Below are positions 25,951 to 38,904 of a DNA stretch of 64,000 bases, piece after piece; positions within the stretch are counted from its first letter, which is position 1; each line of letters begins with the position of its first letter. Below the pieces are notes generated by a model. It searched no databases. It saw only the letters and a list, made by a program, of their open reading frames with translations, and was not told the origin of the DNA. Source of the stretch: Paratinospora sagittata (Eukaryota > Streptophyta > Magnoliopsida > Ranunculales > Menispermaceae); contig JAYMFD010003054.1 of assembly GCA_035771175.1 (NCBI GenBank), positions 1 to 64,000 on the forward strand, given 5' to 3'. Both the position numbers and the translations under genes were made by a program.

Positions 25951-28545
25951 ATTTTGAAGACTTTGCAATTTTCAGAGTTTTAGTGCTAAGATTGATCGAG
26001 GGGTTACCTTACACACCAGAGATCAAACTAATGCATTAGACATGAGATATGTCTTCGTTCTTCGAGCTTGATCATTGTCGAATCCGAAAGCTATTGTTTG
26101 ATGTGTTCTTGATGCAAAACAGGTGATGTGTTCCTCTTTGATGTGTTATCTTACCGAGAGCACTTCATATACTTAGAGTTTTAAACAATGGATAGCCTCT
26201 GCAAATCTTAGCACACAAGGGATAAAATGAAGAACTAGCTGAACATCAAGACAGATTGCAATTTTGATTCAATTCGAAGCCTTTTTTTGCAAAGGCAAGA
26301 ATCATTACTTTCTTTTCTTGAAAAACTCTTCGAAAAGCTCAATCTAACTTGCAAATATCGTGCGTGTTGAATTTTTGAAAATCAGAGAATGAGTGTTTTA
26401 TAAAATTTGAAGTTGAAGGTTAAAGAGCAAGAGTACTAAAAAATGATTTGAATTCAAAACATTGTTCAATCTAAAGTTTTTTGGGCGTGCGAGACAATGG
26501 GAATCATCTAGGTGTTACTAGAGAATATTTCAATTAAGATAACCTGGCAAAACTGTGAAGGAATAGAAAAATCGAGCAAGCAGAAGTGCCCACATTTTTC
26601 TCGTTAGAAATATAAGATTTTAGTCTAAGACGTGCCAATTGCTGGATAGCCTTATTTTTGAGAAATTAATATTTTGACACTAAAGAACCATTTGAATGAC
26701 TCAAAACACTTTGATATAAGAATAAACACTTTCAAATAATTCAAAACTCATTAAAATTATGATTAAAACCTTTCGGAAAACATTTATGTAAAAATGAAAT
26801 ACTATATCGAAAGTGATTTTGAAGACTTTGCAATTTTCAGAGTTTTAGTGCTAAGATTGATCGAGGGGTTACCTTACACACCAGAGATCAAACTAATGCA
26901 TTAGACATGAGATATGTCTTCGTTCTTCGAGCTTGATCATTGTCGAATCCGAAAGCTATTGTTTGATGTGTTCTTGATGCAAAACAGGTGATGTGTTCCT
27001 CTTTGATGTGTTATCTTACCGAGAGCACTTCATATACTTAGAGTTTTAAACAATGGATAGCCTCTGCAAATCTTAGCACACAAGGGATAAAATGAAGAAC
27101 TAGCTGAACATCAAGACAGATTGCAATTTTGATTCAATTCGAAGCCTTTTTTTGCAAAGGCAAGAATCATTACTTTCTTTTCTTGAAAAACTCTTCGAAA
27201 AGCTCAATCTAACTTGCAAATATCGTGCGTGTTGAATTTTTGAAAATCAGAGAATGAGTGTTTTATAAAATTTGAAGTTGAAGGTTAAAGAGCAAGAGTA
27301 CTAAAAAATGATTTGAATTCAAAACATTGTTCAATCTAAAGTTTTTTGGGCGTGCGAGACAATGGGAATCATCTAGGTGTTACTAGAGAATATTTCAATT
27401 AAGATAACCTGGCAAAACTGTGAAGGAATAGAAAAATCGAGCAAGCAGAAGTGCCCACATTTTTCTCGTTAGAAATATAAGATTTTAGTCTAAGACGTGC
27501 CAATTGCTGGATAGCCTTATTTTTGAGAAATTAATATTTTGACACTAAACAACCATTTGAATGACTCAAAACACTTTGATATAAGAATAAACACTTTCAA
27601 ATAATTCAAAACTCATTAAAATTATGATTAAAACCTTTCGGAAAACATTTTTGTAAAAATGAAATACTATATCGAAAGTGATTTTGAAGACTTTGCAATT
27701 TTCAGAGTTTTAGTGCTAAGATTGATCGAGGGGTTACCTTACACACCAGAGATCAAACTAATGCATTAGACATGAGATATGTCTTCGTTCTTCGAGCTTG
27801 ATCATTGTCGAATCCGAAAGCTATTGTTTGATGTGTTCTTGATGCAAAACAGGTGATGTGTTCCTCTTTGATGTGTTATCTTACCGAGAGCACTTCATAT
27901 ACTTAGAGTTTTAAACAATGGATAGCCTCTGCAAATCTTAGCACACAAGGGATAAAATGAAGAACTAGCTGAACATCAAGACAGATTGCAATTTTGATTC
28001 AATTCGAAGCCTTTTTTTGCAAAGGCAAGAATCATTACTTTCTTTTCTTGAAAAACTCTTCGAAAAGCTCAATCTAACTTGCAAATATCGTGCGTGTTGA
28101 ATTTTTGAAAATCAGAGAATGAGTGTTTTATAAAATTTGAAGTTGAAGGTTAAAGAGCAAGAGTACTAAAAAATGATTTGAATTCAAAACATTGTTCAAT
28201 CTAAAGTTTTTTGGGCGTGCGAGACAATGGGAATCATCTAGGTGTTACTAGAGAATATTTCAATTAAGATAACCTGGCAAAACTGTGAAGGAATAGAAAA
28301 CTCGAGCAAGCAGAAGTGCCCACATTTTTCTCGTTAGAAATATAAGATTTTAGTCTAAGACGTGCCAATTGCTGGATAGCCTTATTTTTGAGAAATTAAT
28401 ATTTTGACACTAAAGAACCATTTGAATGACTCAAAACACTTTGATATAAGAATAAACACTTTCAAATAATTCAAAACTCATTAAAATTATGATTAAAACC
28501 TTTCGGAAAACATTTTTGTAAAAATGAAATACTATATCGAAAGTG
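25951..28545 (+). repeat. Run of near-identical single monomers (copies 31-33)
   Basis: All three share C134, G210, T365 (TCTTTTC), tail B with TTTGAATG and C783 (TTTCAAAT). They differ by single private sites: CATTTATG in 31, AAACAACC in 32 and AACTCGAG in 33. This is a one-unit period between the trimer and tetramer blocks. The sites in copies 32 and 33 reappear in copies 50 and 51. Confidence 0.88.
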
Positions 28546-31500
28546 ATTTTGAAGACTTTGCAATTTTCAGAGTTTTAGTGCTAAGATTGATCGAGGGGTT
28601 ACCTTACACACCAGAGATCAAACTAATGCATTAGACATGAGATATGTCTTCGTTCTTCGAGCTTGATCATTGTCGAATTCGAAAGCTATTGTTTGATGTG
28701 TTCTTGATGCAAAACAGGTGATGTGTTCCTCTTTGATGTGTTATCTTACCGAGACCACTTCATATACTTAGAGTTTTAAACAATGGATAGCCTCTGCAAA
28801 TCTTAGCACACAAGGGATAAAATGAAGAACTAGCTGAACATCAAGACAGATTGCAATTTTGATTCAATTCGAAGCCTGTTTTTGCAAAGGCAAGAATCAT
28901 TACTTTCTTCTCTTGAAAAACTCTTCAAAAAGCTCAATCTAACTTGCAAATATCGTGCGTGTTGAATTTTTAAAAATCCGAGAATGAGTGTTTTATAAAA
29001 TTTGAAGTTGAAGGTTAAAAAGCAAGAGTACTACAAAATGATTTGAATTCAAAACATTGTTCAATCTAAAGTTTTTTGGGAGTGCGAGACAATGGGAATC
29101 TTCTAGGTGTTACTAGAGAATATTTCAATTAAGATAACCTGGCAAAACTGTGAAAAAAATCGAGCAAGCAGAAGTGCCCACATTTTTCTCGTTAGAAATA
29201 TAAGAGTTTAGTCTAAGACGTGCCAATTGCTGGATAGCCTTATTTTTGAGAAATTAATATTTTGACACTAAAGAACCATTTCAATGACTCAAAACACTTT
29301 GATATAAGAATAAACACTTTTAAATAATTCAAAATTCATTAAAATTATGATTAAAACCTTTCGGAAAACATTTTTGTAAAAATGAAATACTATATCGAAA
29401 GTGATTTTGAAGACTTTGCAATTTTCAGAGTTTTAGTGCTAAGATTGATCGAGGGGTTACCTTACACACCAGAGATCAAACTAATGCATTAGACATGAGA
29501 TATGTCTTCGTTCTTCGAGCTTGATCATTGTCGAATCCGAAAGCTATTGTTTGATGTGTTCTTGATGCAAAACAGGTGATGTGTTCCTCTTTGATGTGTT
29601 ATCTTACCGAGAGCACTTCATATACTTAGAGTTTTAAACAATGGATAGCCTCTGCAAATCTTAGCACACAAGGGATAAAATGAAGAACTAGCTGAACATC
29701 AAGACAGATTGCAATTTTGATTCAATTCGAAGCCTTTTTTTGCAAAGGCAAGAATCATTACTTTCTTCTCTTGAAAAACTCTTCGAAAAGCTCAATCTAA
29801 CTTGCAAATATCGTGCGTGTTGAATTTTTGAAAATCAGAGAATGAGTGTTTTATAAAATTTGAAGTTGAAGGTTAAAGAGCAAGAGTACTAAAAAATGAT
29901 TTGAATTCAAAACATTGTTCAATCTAAAGTTTTTTGGGCGTGCGAGACAATGGGAATCATCTAGGTGTTACTAGAGAATATTTCAATTAAGATAACCTGG
30001 CAAAACTGTGAAGGAATAGAAAAATCGAGCAAGCAGAAGTGCCCACATTTTTCTCGTTAGAAATATAAGATTTTAGTCTAAGACGTGCAAATTGCTGGAT
30101 AGCCTTATTTTTGAAAAATTAGTATTTTGACACTAAAGAACCATTTCATTGACTCAAAACACTTTGGTATAAGATTAAACACTTTTAAATAATTCAAAAC
30201 TCATTAAAATTATGATTAAAACCTTTCGGAAAAATTTTTTGTAAAAATGAAATACTATATCAAAAGTGATTTTGAAGACTTTGCAATTTTCAGAGTTTTA
30301 GTGCTAAGATTGATCGAGGGGTTACCTTACACACCAGAGATCAAACTAATGCATTAGGCATGAGATATGTCTTCGTTCTTCGAGCTTGATCATTGTCGAA
30401 TTCGAAAGCTATTGTTTGATGTGTTCTTGATGCAAAACAGGTGATGTGTTCCTCTTTGATGTGTTAACTTACCGAGAGCACTTCATATACTTAGAGTTTT
30501 AAACAATGGATAGCCTCTGCAAATCTTAGCACACAAGGGATAAAATGAAGAACTAGCTGAACATCAAGACAGATTGCAATTTTGATTCAATTCGAAGCCT
30601 GTTTTTGCAAAGGCAAGAATCATTACTTTCTTCTCTTGAAAAACTCTTCGAAAAGCTCAATCTAACTTGCAAATATCGTGCGTGTTGAATTTTTGAAAAT
30701 CAGAGAATGCGTGTTTTATAAAATTTGAAGTTGAAGGTTAAAGAGCAAGAGTACTAAAAAATGATTTGAATTCAAAACATTGTTCAATCTAAAGTTTTTT
30801 GGGCGTGCGAGACAATGGGAATCATCTAGGTGTTACTAGAGAATATTTCAATTAAGATAACCTGGCAAAACTGTGAAGGAATAGAAAAATCGAGCAAGTA
30901 GAAGTGCCCACATTTTTCTCGTTAGAAATATAAGATTTTAGTCTAAGACGTGCCAATTGCTGGATAGCCTTATTTTTGAGAAATTAATATTTTGACACTA
31001 AAGAACCATTTCAATGACTCAAAACACTTTGATATAAGAATAAACACTTTTAAATAATTCAAAACTCATTAAAATTATGATTAAAACCTTTCGGAAAACA
31101 TTTTTGTAAAAATGAAATACTATATCGAAAGTGATTTTGAAGACTTTGCAATTTTCAGAGTTTTAGTGCTAAGATTGATCGAGGGGTTACCTTACACACC
31201 AGAGATCAAACTAATGCATTAGACATGAGATATGTCTTCGTTCTTCGAGCTTGATCATTTTCGAATCTGAAAGCTATTGTTTGATGTGTTCTTGATGCAA
31301 AACAGGTGATGTGTTCCTCTTTGATGTGTTATCTTACCGAGACCACTTCATATACTTAGAGTTTTAAACAATGGATAGCCTCTGCAAATCTTAGCACACA
31401 AGGGATAAAATGAAGAACTAGCTGAACATCAAGACAGATTGCAATTTTGATTCAATTCGAAGCCTTTTTTTGCAAAGGCAAGAATCATTACTTTCTTCTC

Positions 31501-31998
31501 TTGAAAAACTCTTCGAAAAGCTCAATCTAACTTGCAAATATCGTGCGTGTTGAATTTTTGAAAATCAGAGAATGAGTGTTTTATAAAATTTGAAGTTGAA
31601 GGTTAAAGAGCAAGAGTACTAAAAAATGATTTGAATTCAAAACATTGTTCAATCTAAAGTTTTTTGGGCGTGCGAGACAATGGGAATCATCTAGGTGTTA
31701 CTAGAGAATATTTCAATTAAGATAACCTGGCAAAACTGTGAAGGAATAGAAAAATCGAGCAAGTAGAAGTGCCCACATTTTTCTCGTTAGAAATATAAGA
31801 TTTTAGTCTAAGACGTGCCAATTGCTGGATAGCCTTATTTTTGAGAAATTAATATTTTGACACTAAAGAACCATTTCAATGACTCAAAACACTTTGATAT
31901 AAGAATAAACACTTTTAAATAATTCAAAACTCATTAAAATTATGATTAAAACCTTTCGGAAAACATTTTTGTAAAAATGAAATACTATATCGAAAGTG
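26816..31998 (+). repeat. Segmental duplication, left copy (units 32-37)
   Basis: These six units, 5,183 bp, match units 50-55 (42357-47539) in order and in private markers: AAACAACC in 32/50, AACTCGAG in 33/51, and the A382, A475, C489, T556 and 7-bp deletion set in 34/52. I count about ten differences, roughly 99.8% identity, at an offset of 15,541 bp. Units 31 and 49 do not match, so the left edge lies near 26.8-27.2 kb. Units 38 and 56 differ by A17G, so the match ends near 32.0 kb. Confidence 0.85.
28546..31998 (+). repeat. Four-unit HOR P-Q-R-S, repeat 1 (copies 34-37)
   Basis: P (copy 34, 858 bp) has G333, A382, A427, A475, C489, T556, deletion of 610-616, G668 and T797. Q (copy 35) has C134, G210, tail A and A5T6 at 827-837. 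R (copy 36) has T134, G333, C442, T631 and tail B. S (copy 37) has T127 (ATTTTCG), T631 and tail B. Private changes include CCGAG and GGAGTGCG in 34, AGGCATG and GTTAACTTACC in 36, and C210 in 37. Confidence 0.92.
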
Positions 31999-34900
31999 AT
32001 TTTGAAGACTTTGCGATTTTCAGAGTTTTAGTGCTAAGATTGATCGAGGGGTTACCTTACACACCAGAGATCAAACTAATGCATTAGACATGAGATATGT
32101 CTTCGTTCTTCGAGCTTGATCATTGTCGAATTCGAAAGCTATTGTTTGATGTGTTCTTGATGCAAAACAGGTGATGTGTTCCTCTTTGATGTGTTATCTT
32201 ACCGAGAGCACTTCATATACTTAGAGTTTTAAACAATGGATAGCCTCTGCAAATCTTAGCACACAAGGGATAAAATGAAGAACTAGCTGAACATCAAGAC
32301 AGATTGCAATTTTGATTCAATTCGAAGCCTTTTTTTGCAAAGGCAAGAATCATTACTTTCTTCTCTTGAAAAACTCTTCGAAAAGCTCAATCTAACTTGC
32401 AAATATCGTGCGTGTTGAATTTTTGAAAATCAGAGAATGAGTGTTTTATAAAATTTGAAGTTGAAGGTTAAAGAGCAAGAGTACTAAAAAATGATTTGAA
32501 TTCAAAACATTGTTCAATCTAAAGTTTTTTGGGCGTGCGAGACAATGGGAATCATCTAGGTGTTACTAGAGAATATTTCAATTAAGATAACCTGGCAAAA
32601 CTGTGAAAAAAATCGAGCAAGCAGAAGTGCCCACATTTTTCTCGTTAGAAATATAAGAGTTTAGTCTAAGACGTGCCAATTGCTGGATAGCCTTATTTTT
32701 GAGAAATTAATATTTTGACACTAAAGAACCATTTCAATGACTCAAAACACTTTAATATAAGAATAAACACTTTTAAATAATTCAAAATTCATTAAAATTA
32801 TGATTAAAACCTTTCGGAAAACATTTTTGTAAAAATGAAATACTATATCGAAAGTGATTTTGAAGACTTTGCAATTTTCAGAGTTTTAGTGCTAAGATTG
32901 ATCGAGGGGTTACCTTACACACCAGAGATCAAACTAATGCATTAGACATGAGATATGTCTTCGTTCTTCGAGCTTGATCATTGTCGAATCCGAAAGCTAT
33001 TGTTTGATGTGTTCTTGATGCAAAACAGGTGATGTGTTCCTCTTTGATGTGTTATCTTACCGAGAGCACTTCATATACTTAGAGTTTTAAACAATGGATA
33101 GCCTCTGCAAATCTTAGCACACAAGGGATAAAATGAAGAACTAGCTGAACATCAAGACAGATTGCAATTTTGATTCAATTCGAAGCCTTTTTTTGCAAAG
33201 GCAAGAATCATTACTTTCTTCTCTTGAAAAACTCTTCGAAAAGCTCAATCTAACTTGCAAATATCGTGCGTGTTGAATTTTTGAAAATCAGAGAATGAGT
33301 GTTTTATAAAATTTGAAGTTGAAGGTTAAAGAGCAAGAGTACTAAAAAATGATTTGAATTCAAAACATTGTTCAATCTAAAGTTTTTTGGGCGTGCGAGA
33401 CAATGGGAATCATCTAGGTGTTACTAGAGAATATTTCAATTAAGATAACCTGGCAAAACTGTGAAGGAATAGAAAAATCGAGCAAGCAGAAGTGCCCACA
33501 TTTTTCTCGTTAGAAATATAAGATTTTAGTCTAAGACGTGCAAATTGCTGGATAGCCTTATTTTTGAAAAATTAGTATTTTGACACTAAAGAACCATTTC
33601 ATTGACTCAAAACACTTTGGTATAAGATTAAACACTTTTAAATAATTCAAAACTCATTAAAATTATGATTAAAACCTTTCGGAAAAATTTTTTGTAAAAA
33701 TGAAATACTATATCAAAAGTGATTTTGAAGACTTTGCAATTTTCAGAGTTTTAGTGCTAAGATTGATCGAGGGGTTACCTTACACACCAGAGATCAAACT
33801 AATGCATTAGACATGAGATATGTCTTCGTTCTTCGAGCTTGATCATTGTCGAATTCGAAAGCTATTGTTTGATGTGTTCTTGATGCAAAACAGGTGATGT
33901 GTTCCTCTTTGATGTGTTATCTTACCGAGAGCACTTCATATACTTAGAGTTTTAAACAATGGATAGCCTCTGCAAATCTTAGCACACAAGGGATAAAATG
34001 AAGAACTAGCTGAACATCAAGACAGATTGCAATTTTGATTCAATTCGAAGCCTGTTTTTGCAAAGGCAAGAATCATTACTTTCTTCTCTTGAAAAACTCT
34101 TCGAAAAGCTCAATCTAACTTGCAAATATCGTGCGTGTTGAATTTTTGAAAATCAGAGAATGCGTGTTTTATAAAATTTGAAGTTGAAGGTTAAAGAGCA
34201 AGAGTACTAAAAAATGATTTGAATTCAAAACATTGTTCAATCTAAAGTTTTTTGGGCGTGCGAGACAATGGGAATCATCTAGGTGTTACTAGAGAATATT
34301 TCAATTAAGATAACCTGGCAAAACTGTGAAGGAATAGAAAAATCGAGCAAGTAGAAGTGCCCACATTTTTCTCGTTAGAAATATAAGATTTTAGTCTAAG
34401 ACGTGCCAATTGCTGGATAGCCTTATTTTTGAGAAATTAATATTTTGACACTAAAGAACCATTTCAATGACTCAAAACACTTTGATATAAGAATAAACAC
34501 TTTTAAATAATTCAAAACTCATTAAAATTATGATTAAAACCTTTCGGAAAACATTTTTGTAAAAATGAAATACTATATCAAAAGTGATTTTGAAGACTTT
34601 GCAATTTTCAGAGTTTTAGTGCTAAGATTGATCGAGGGGTTACCTTACACACCAGAGATCAAACTAATGCATTAGACATGAGATATGTCTTCGTTCTTCG
34701 AGCTTGATCATTTTCGAATCTGAAAGCTATTGTTTGATGTGTTCTTGATGCAAAACAGGTGATGTGTTCCTCTTTGATGTGTTATCTTACCGAGAGCACT
34801 TCATATACTTAGAGTTTTAAACAATGGATAGCCTCTGCAAATCTTAGCACACAAGGGATAAAATGAAGAACTAGCTGAACATCAAGACAGATTGCAATTT

Positions 34901-35451
34901 TGATTCAATTCGAAGCCTTTTTTTGCAAAGGCAAGAATCATTACTTTCTTCTCTTGAAAAACTCTTCGAAAAGCTCAATCTAACTTGCAAATATCGTGCG
35001 TGTTGAATTTTTGAAAATCAGAGAATGAGTGTTTTATAAAATTTGAAGTTGAAGGTTAAAGAGCAAGAGTACTAAAAAATGATTTGAATTCAAAACATTG
35101 TTCAATCTAAAGTTTTTTGGGCGTGCGAGACAATGGGAATCATCTAGGTGTTACTAGAGAATATTTCAATTAAGATAACCTGGCAAAACTGTGAAGGAAT
35201 AGAAAAATCGAGCAAGTAGAAGTGCCCACATTTTTCTCGTTAGAAATATAAGATTTTAGTCTAAGACGTGCCAATTGCTGGATAGCCTTATTTTTGAGAA
35301 ATTAATATTTTGACACTAAAGAACCATTTCAATGACTCAAAACACTTTGATATAAGAATAAACACTTTTAAATAATTCAAAACTCATTAAAATTATGATT
35401 AAAACCTTTCGGAAAATATTTTTGTAAAAATGAAATACTATATCGAAAGTG
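31999..35451 (+). repeat. P-Q-R-S repeat 2 (copies 38-41)
   Basis: The period is 3,453 bp (858 + 3 x 865). The P unit here is subtype 2: it has G17 (GCGATT), G210, T333 and A556 in front, but the 7-bp deletion, G668, T797 and a TTTAATAT change behind. That makes it a recombinant of a non-P front with a P back. Copy 40 has A859 in a tail B unit, and copy 41 has a private AAATATTTTT change. By eye this repeat differs from the next by only about two bases. Confidence 0.92.
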
Positions 35452-38400
35452 ATTTTGAAGACTTTGCGATTTTCAGAGTTTTAGTGCTAAGATTGATCGA
35501 GGGGTTACCTTACACACCAGAGATCAAACTAATGCATTAGACATGAGATATGTCTTCGTTCTTCGAGCTTGATCATTGTCGAATTCGAAAGCTATTGTTT
35601 GATGTGTTCTTGATGCAAAACAGGTGATGTGTTCCTCTTTGATGTGTTATCTTACCGAGAGCACTTCATATACTTAGAGTTTTAAACAATGGATAGCCTC
35701 TGCAAATCTTAGCACACAAGGGATAAAATGAAGAACTAGCTGAACATCAAGACAGATTGCAATTTTGATTCAATTCGAAGCCTTTTTTTGCAAAGGCAAG
35801 AATCATTACTTTCTTCTCTTGAAAAACTCTTCGAAAAGCTCAATCTAACTTGCAAATATCGTGCGTGTTGAATTTTTGAAAATCAGAGAATGAGTGTTTT
35901 ATAAAATTTGAAGTTGAAGGTTAAAGAGCAAGAGTACTAAAAAATGATTTGAATTCAAAACATTGTTCAATCTAAAGTTTTTTGGGCGTGCGAGACAATG
36001 GGAATCATCTAGGTGTTACTAGAGAATATTTCAATTAAGATAACCTGGCAAAACTGTGAAAAAAATCGAGCAAGCAGAAGTGCCCACATTTTTCTCGTTA
36101 GAAATATAAGAGTTTAGTCTAAGACGTGCCAATTGCTGGATAGCCTTATTTTTGAGAAATTAATATTTTGACACTAAAGAACCATTTCAATGACTCAAAA
36201 CACTTTAATATAAGAATAAACACTTTTAAATAATTCAAAATTCATTAAAATTATGATTAAAACCTTTCGGAAAACATTTTTGTAAAAATGAAATACTATA
36301 TCGAAAGTGATTTTGAAGACTTTGCAATTTTCAGAGTTTTAGTGCTAAGATTGATCGAGGGGTTACCTTACACACCAGAGATCAAACTAATGCATTAGAC
36401 ATGAGATATGTCTTCGTTCTTCGAGCTTGATCATTGTCGAATCCGAAAGCTATTGTTTGATGTGTTCTTGATGCAAAACAGGTGATGTGTTCCTCTTTGA
36501 TGTGTTATCTTACCGAGAGCACTTCATATACTTAGAGTTTTAAACAATGGATAGCCTCTGCAAATCTTAGCACACAAGGGATAAAATGAAGAACTAGCTG
36601 AACATCAAGACAGATTGCAATTTTGATTCAATTCGAAGCCTTTTTTTGCAAAGGCAAGAATCATTACTTTCTTCTCTTGAAAAACTCTTCGAAAAGCTCA
36701 ATCTAACTTGCAAATATCGTGCGTGTTGAATTTTTGAAAATCAGAGAATGAGTGTTTTATAAAATTTGAAGTTGAAGGTTAAAGAGCAAGAGTACTAAAA
36801 AATGATTTGAATTCAAAACATTGTTCAATCTAAAGTTTTTTGGGCGTGCGAGACAATGGGAATCATCTAGGTGTTACTAGAGAATATTTCAATTAAGATA
36901 ACCTGGCAAAACTGTGAAGGAATAGAAAAATCGAGCAAGCAGAAGTGCCCACATTTTTCTCGTTAGAAATATAAGATTTTAGTCTAAGACGTGCAAATTG
37001 CTGGATAGCCTTATTTTTGAAAAATTAGTATTTTGACACTAAAGAACCATTTCATTGACTCAAAACACTTTGGTATAAGATTAAACACTTTTAAATAATT
37101 CAAAACTCATTAAAATTATGATTAAAACCTTTCGGAAAAATTTTTTGTAAAAATGAAATACTATATCAAAAGTGATTTTGAAGACTTTGCAATTTTCAGA
37201 GTTTTAGTGCTAAGATTGATCGAGGGGTTACCTTACACACCAGAGATCAAACTAATGCATTAGACATGAGATATGTCTTCGTTCTTCGAGCTTGATCATT
37301 GTCGAATTCGAAAGCTATTGTTTGATGTGTTCTTGATGCAAAACAGGTGATGTGTTCCTCTTTGATGTGTTATCTTACCGAGAGCACTTCATATACTTAG
37401 AGTTTTAAACAATGGATAGCCTCTGCAAATCTTAGCACACAAGGGATAAAATGAAGAACTAGCTGAACATCAAGACAGATTGCAATTTTGATTCAATTCG
37501 AAGCCTGTTTTTGCAAAGGCAAGAATCATTACTTTCTTCTCTTGAAAAACTCTTCGAAAAGCTCAATCTAACTTGCAAATATCGTGCGTGTTGAATTTTT
37601 GAAAATCAGAGAATGCGTGTTTTATAAAATTTGAAGTTGAAGGTTAAAGAGCAAGAGTACTAAAAAATGATTTGAATTCAAAACATTGTTCAATCTAAAG
37701 TTTTTTGGGCGTGCGAGACAATGGGAATCATCTAGGTGTTACTAGAGAATATTTCAATTAAGATAACCTGGCAAAACTGTGAAGGAATAGAAAAATCGAG
37801 CAAGTAGAAGTGCCCACATTTTTCTCGTTAGAAATATAAGATTTTAGTCTAAGACGTGCCAATTGCTGGATAGCCTTATTTTTGAGAAATTAATATTTTG
37901 ACACTAAAGAACCATTTCAATGACTCAAAACACTTTGATATAAGAATAAACACTTTTAAATAATTCAAAACTCATTAAAATTATGATTAAAACCTTTCGG
38001 AAAACATTTTTGTAAAAATGAAATACTATATCAAAAGTGATTTTGAAGACTTTGCGATTTTCAGAGTTTTAGTGCTAAGATTGATCGAGGGGTTACCTTA
38101 CACACCAGAGATCAAACTAATGCATTAGACATGAGATATGTCTTCGTTCTTCGAGCTTGATCATTTTCGAATCTGAAAGCTATTGTTTGATGTGTTCTTG
38201 ATGCAAAACAGGTGATGTGTTCCTCTTTGATGTGTTATCTTACCGAGAGCACTTCATATACTTAGAGTTTTAAACAATGGATAGCCTCTGCAAATCTTAG
38301 CACACAAGGGATAAAATGAAGAACTAGCTGAACATCAAGACAGATTGCAATTTTGATTCAATTCGAAGCCTTTTTTTGCAAAGGCAAGAATCATTACTTT

Positions 38401-38904
38401 CTTCTCTTGAAAAACTCTTCGAAAAGCTCAATCTAACTTGCAAATATCGTGCGTGTTGAATTTTTGAAAATCAGAGAATGAGTGTTTTATAAAATTTGAA
38501 GTTGAAGGTTAAAGAGCAAGAGTACTAAAAAATGATTTGAATTCAAAACATTGTTCAATCTAAAGTTTTTTGGGCGTGCGAGACAATGGGAATCATCTAG
38601 GTGTTACTAGAGAATATTTCAATTAAGATAACCTGGCAAAACTGTGAAGGAATAGAAAAATCGAGCAAGTAGAAGTGCCCACATTTTTCTCGTTAGAAAT
38701 ATAAGATTTTAGTCTAAGACGTGCCAATTGCTGGATAGCCTTATTTTTGAGAAATTAATATTTTGACACTAAAGAACCATTTCAATGACTCAAAACACTT
38801 TGATATAAGAATAAACACTTTTAAATAATTCAAAACTCATTAAAATTATGATTAAAACCTTTCGGAAAACATTTTTGTAAAAATGAAATACTATATCGAA
38901 AGTG
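35452..38904 (+). repeat. P-Q-R-S repeat 3 (copies 42-45)
   Basis: The composition is the same as in repeat 2, with P subtype 2. Copies 42, 43 and 44 look identical to 38, 39 and 40. Copy 45 differs from 41 by G17 and by having the standard C831. G17 is also found in the following P unit (46), so it may have spread by local conversion. Confidence 0.92.
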
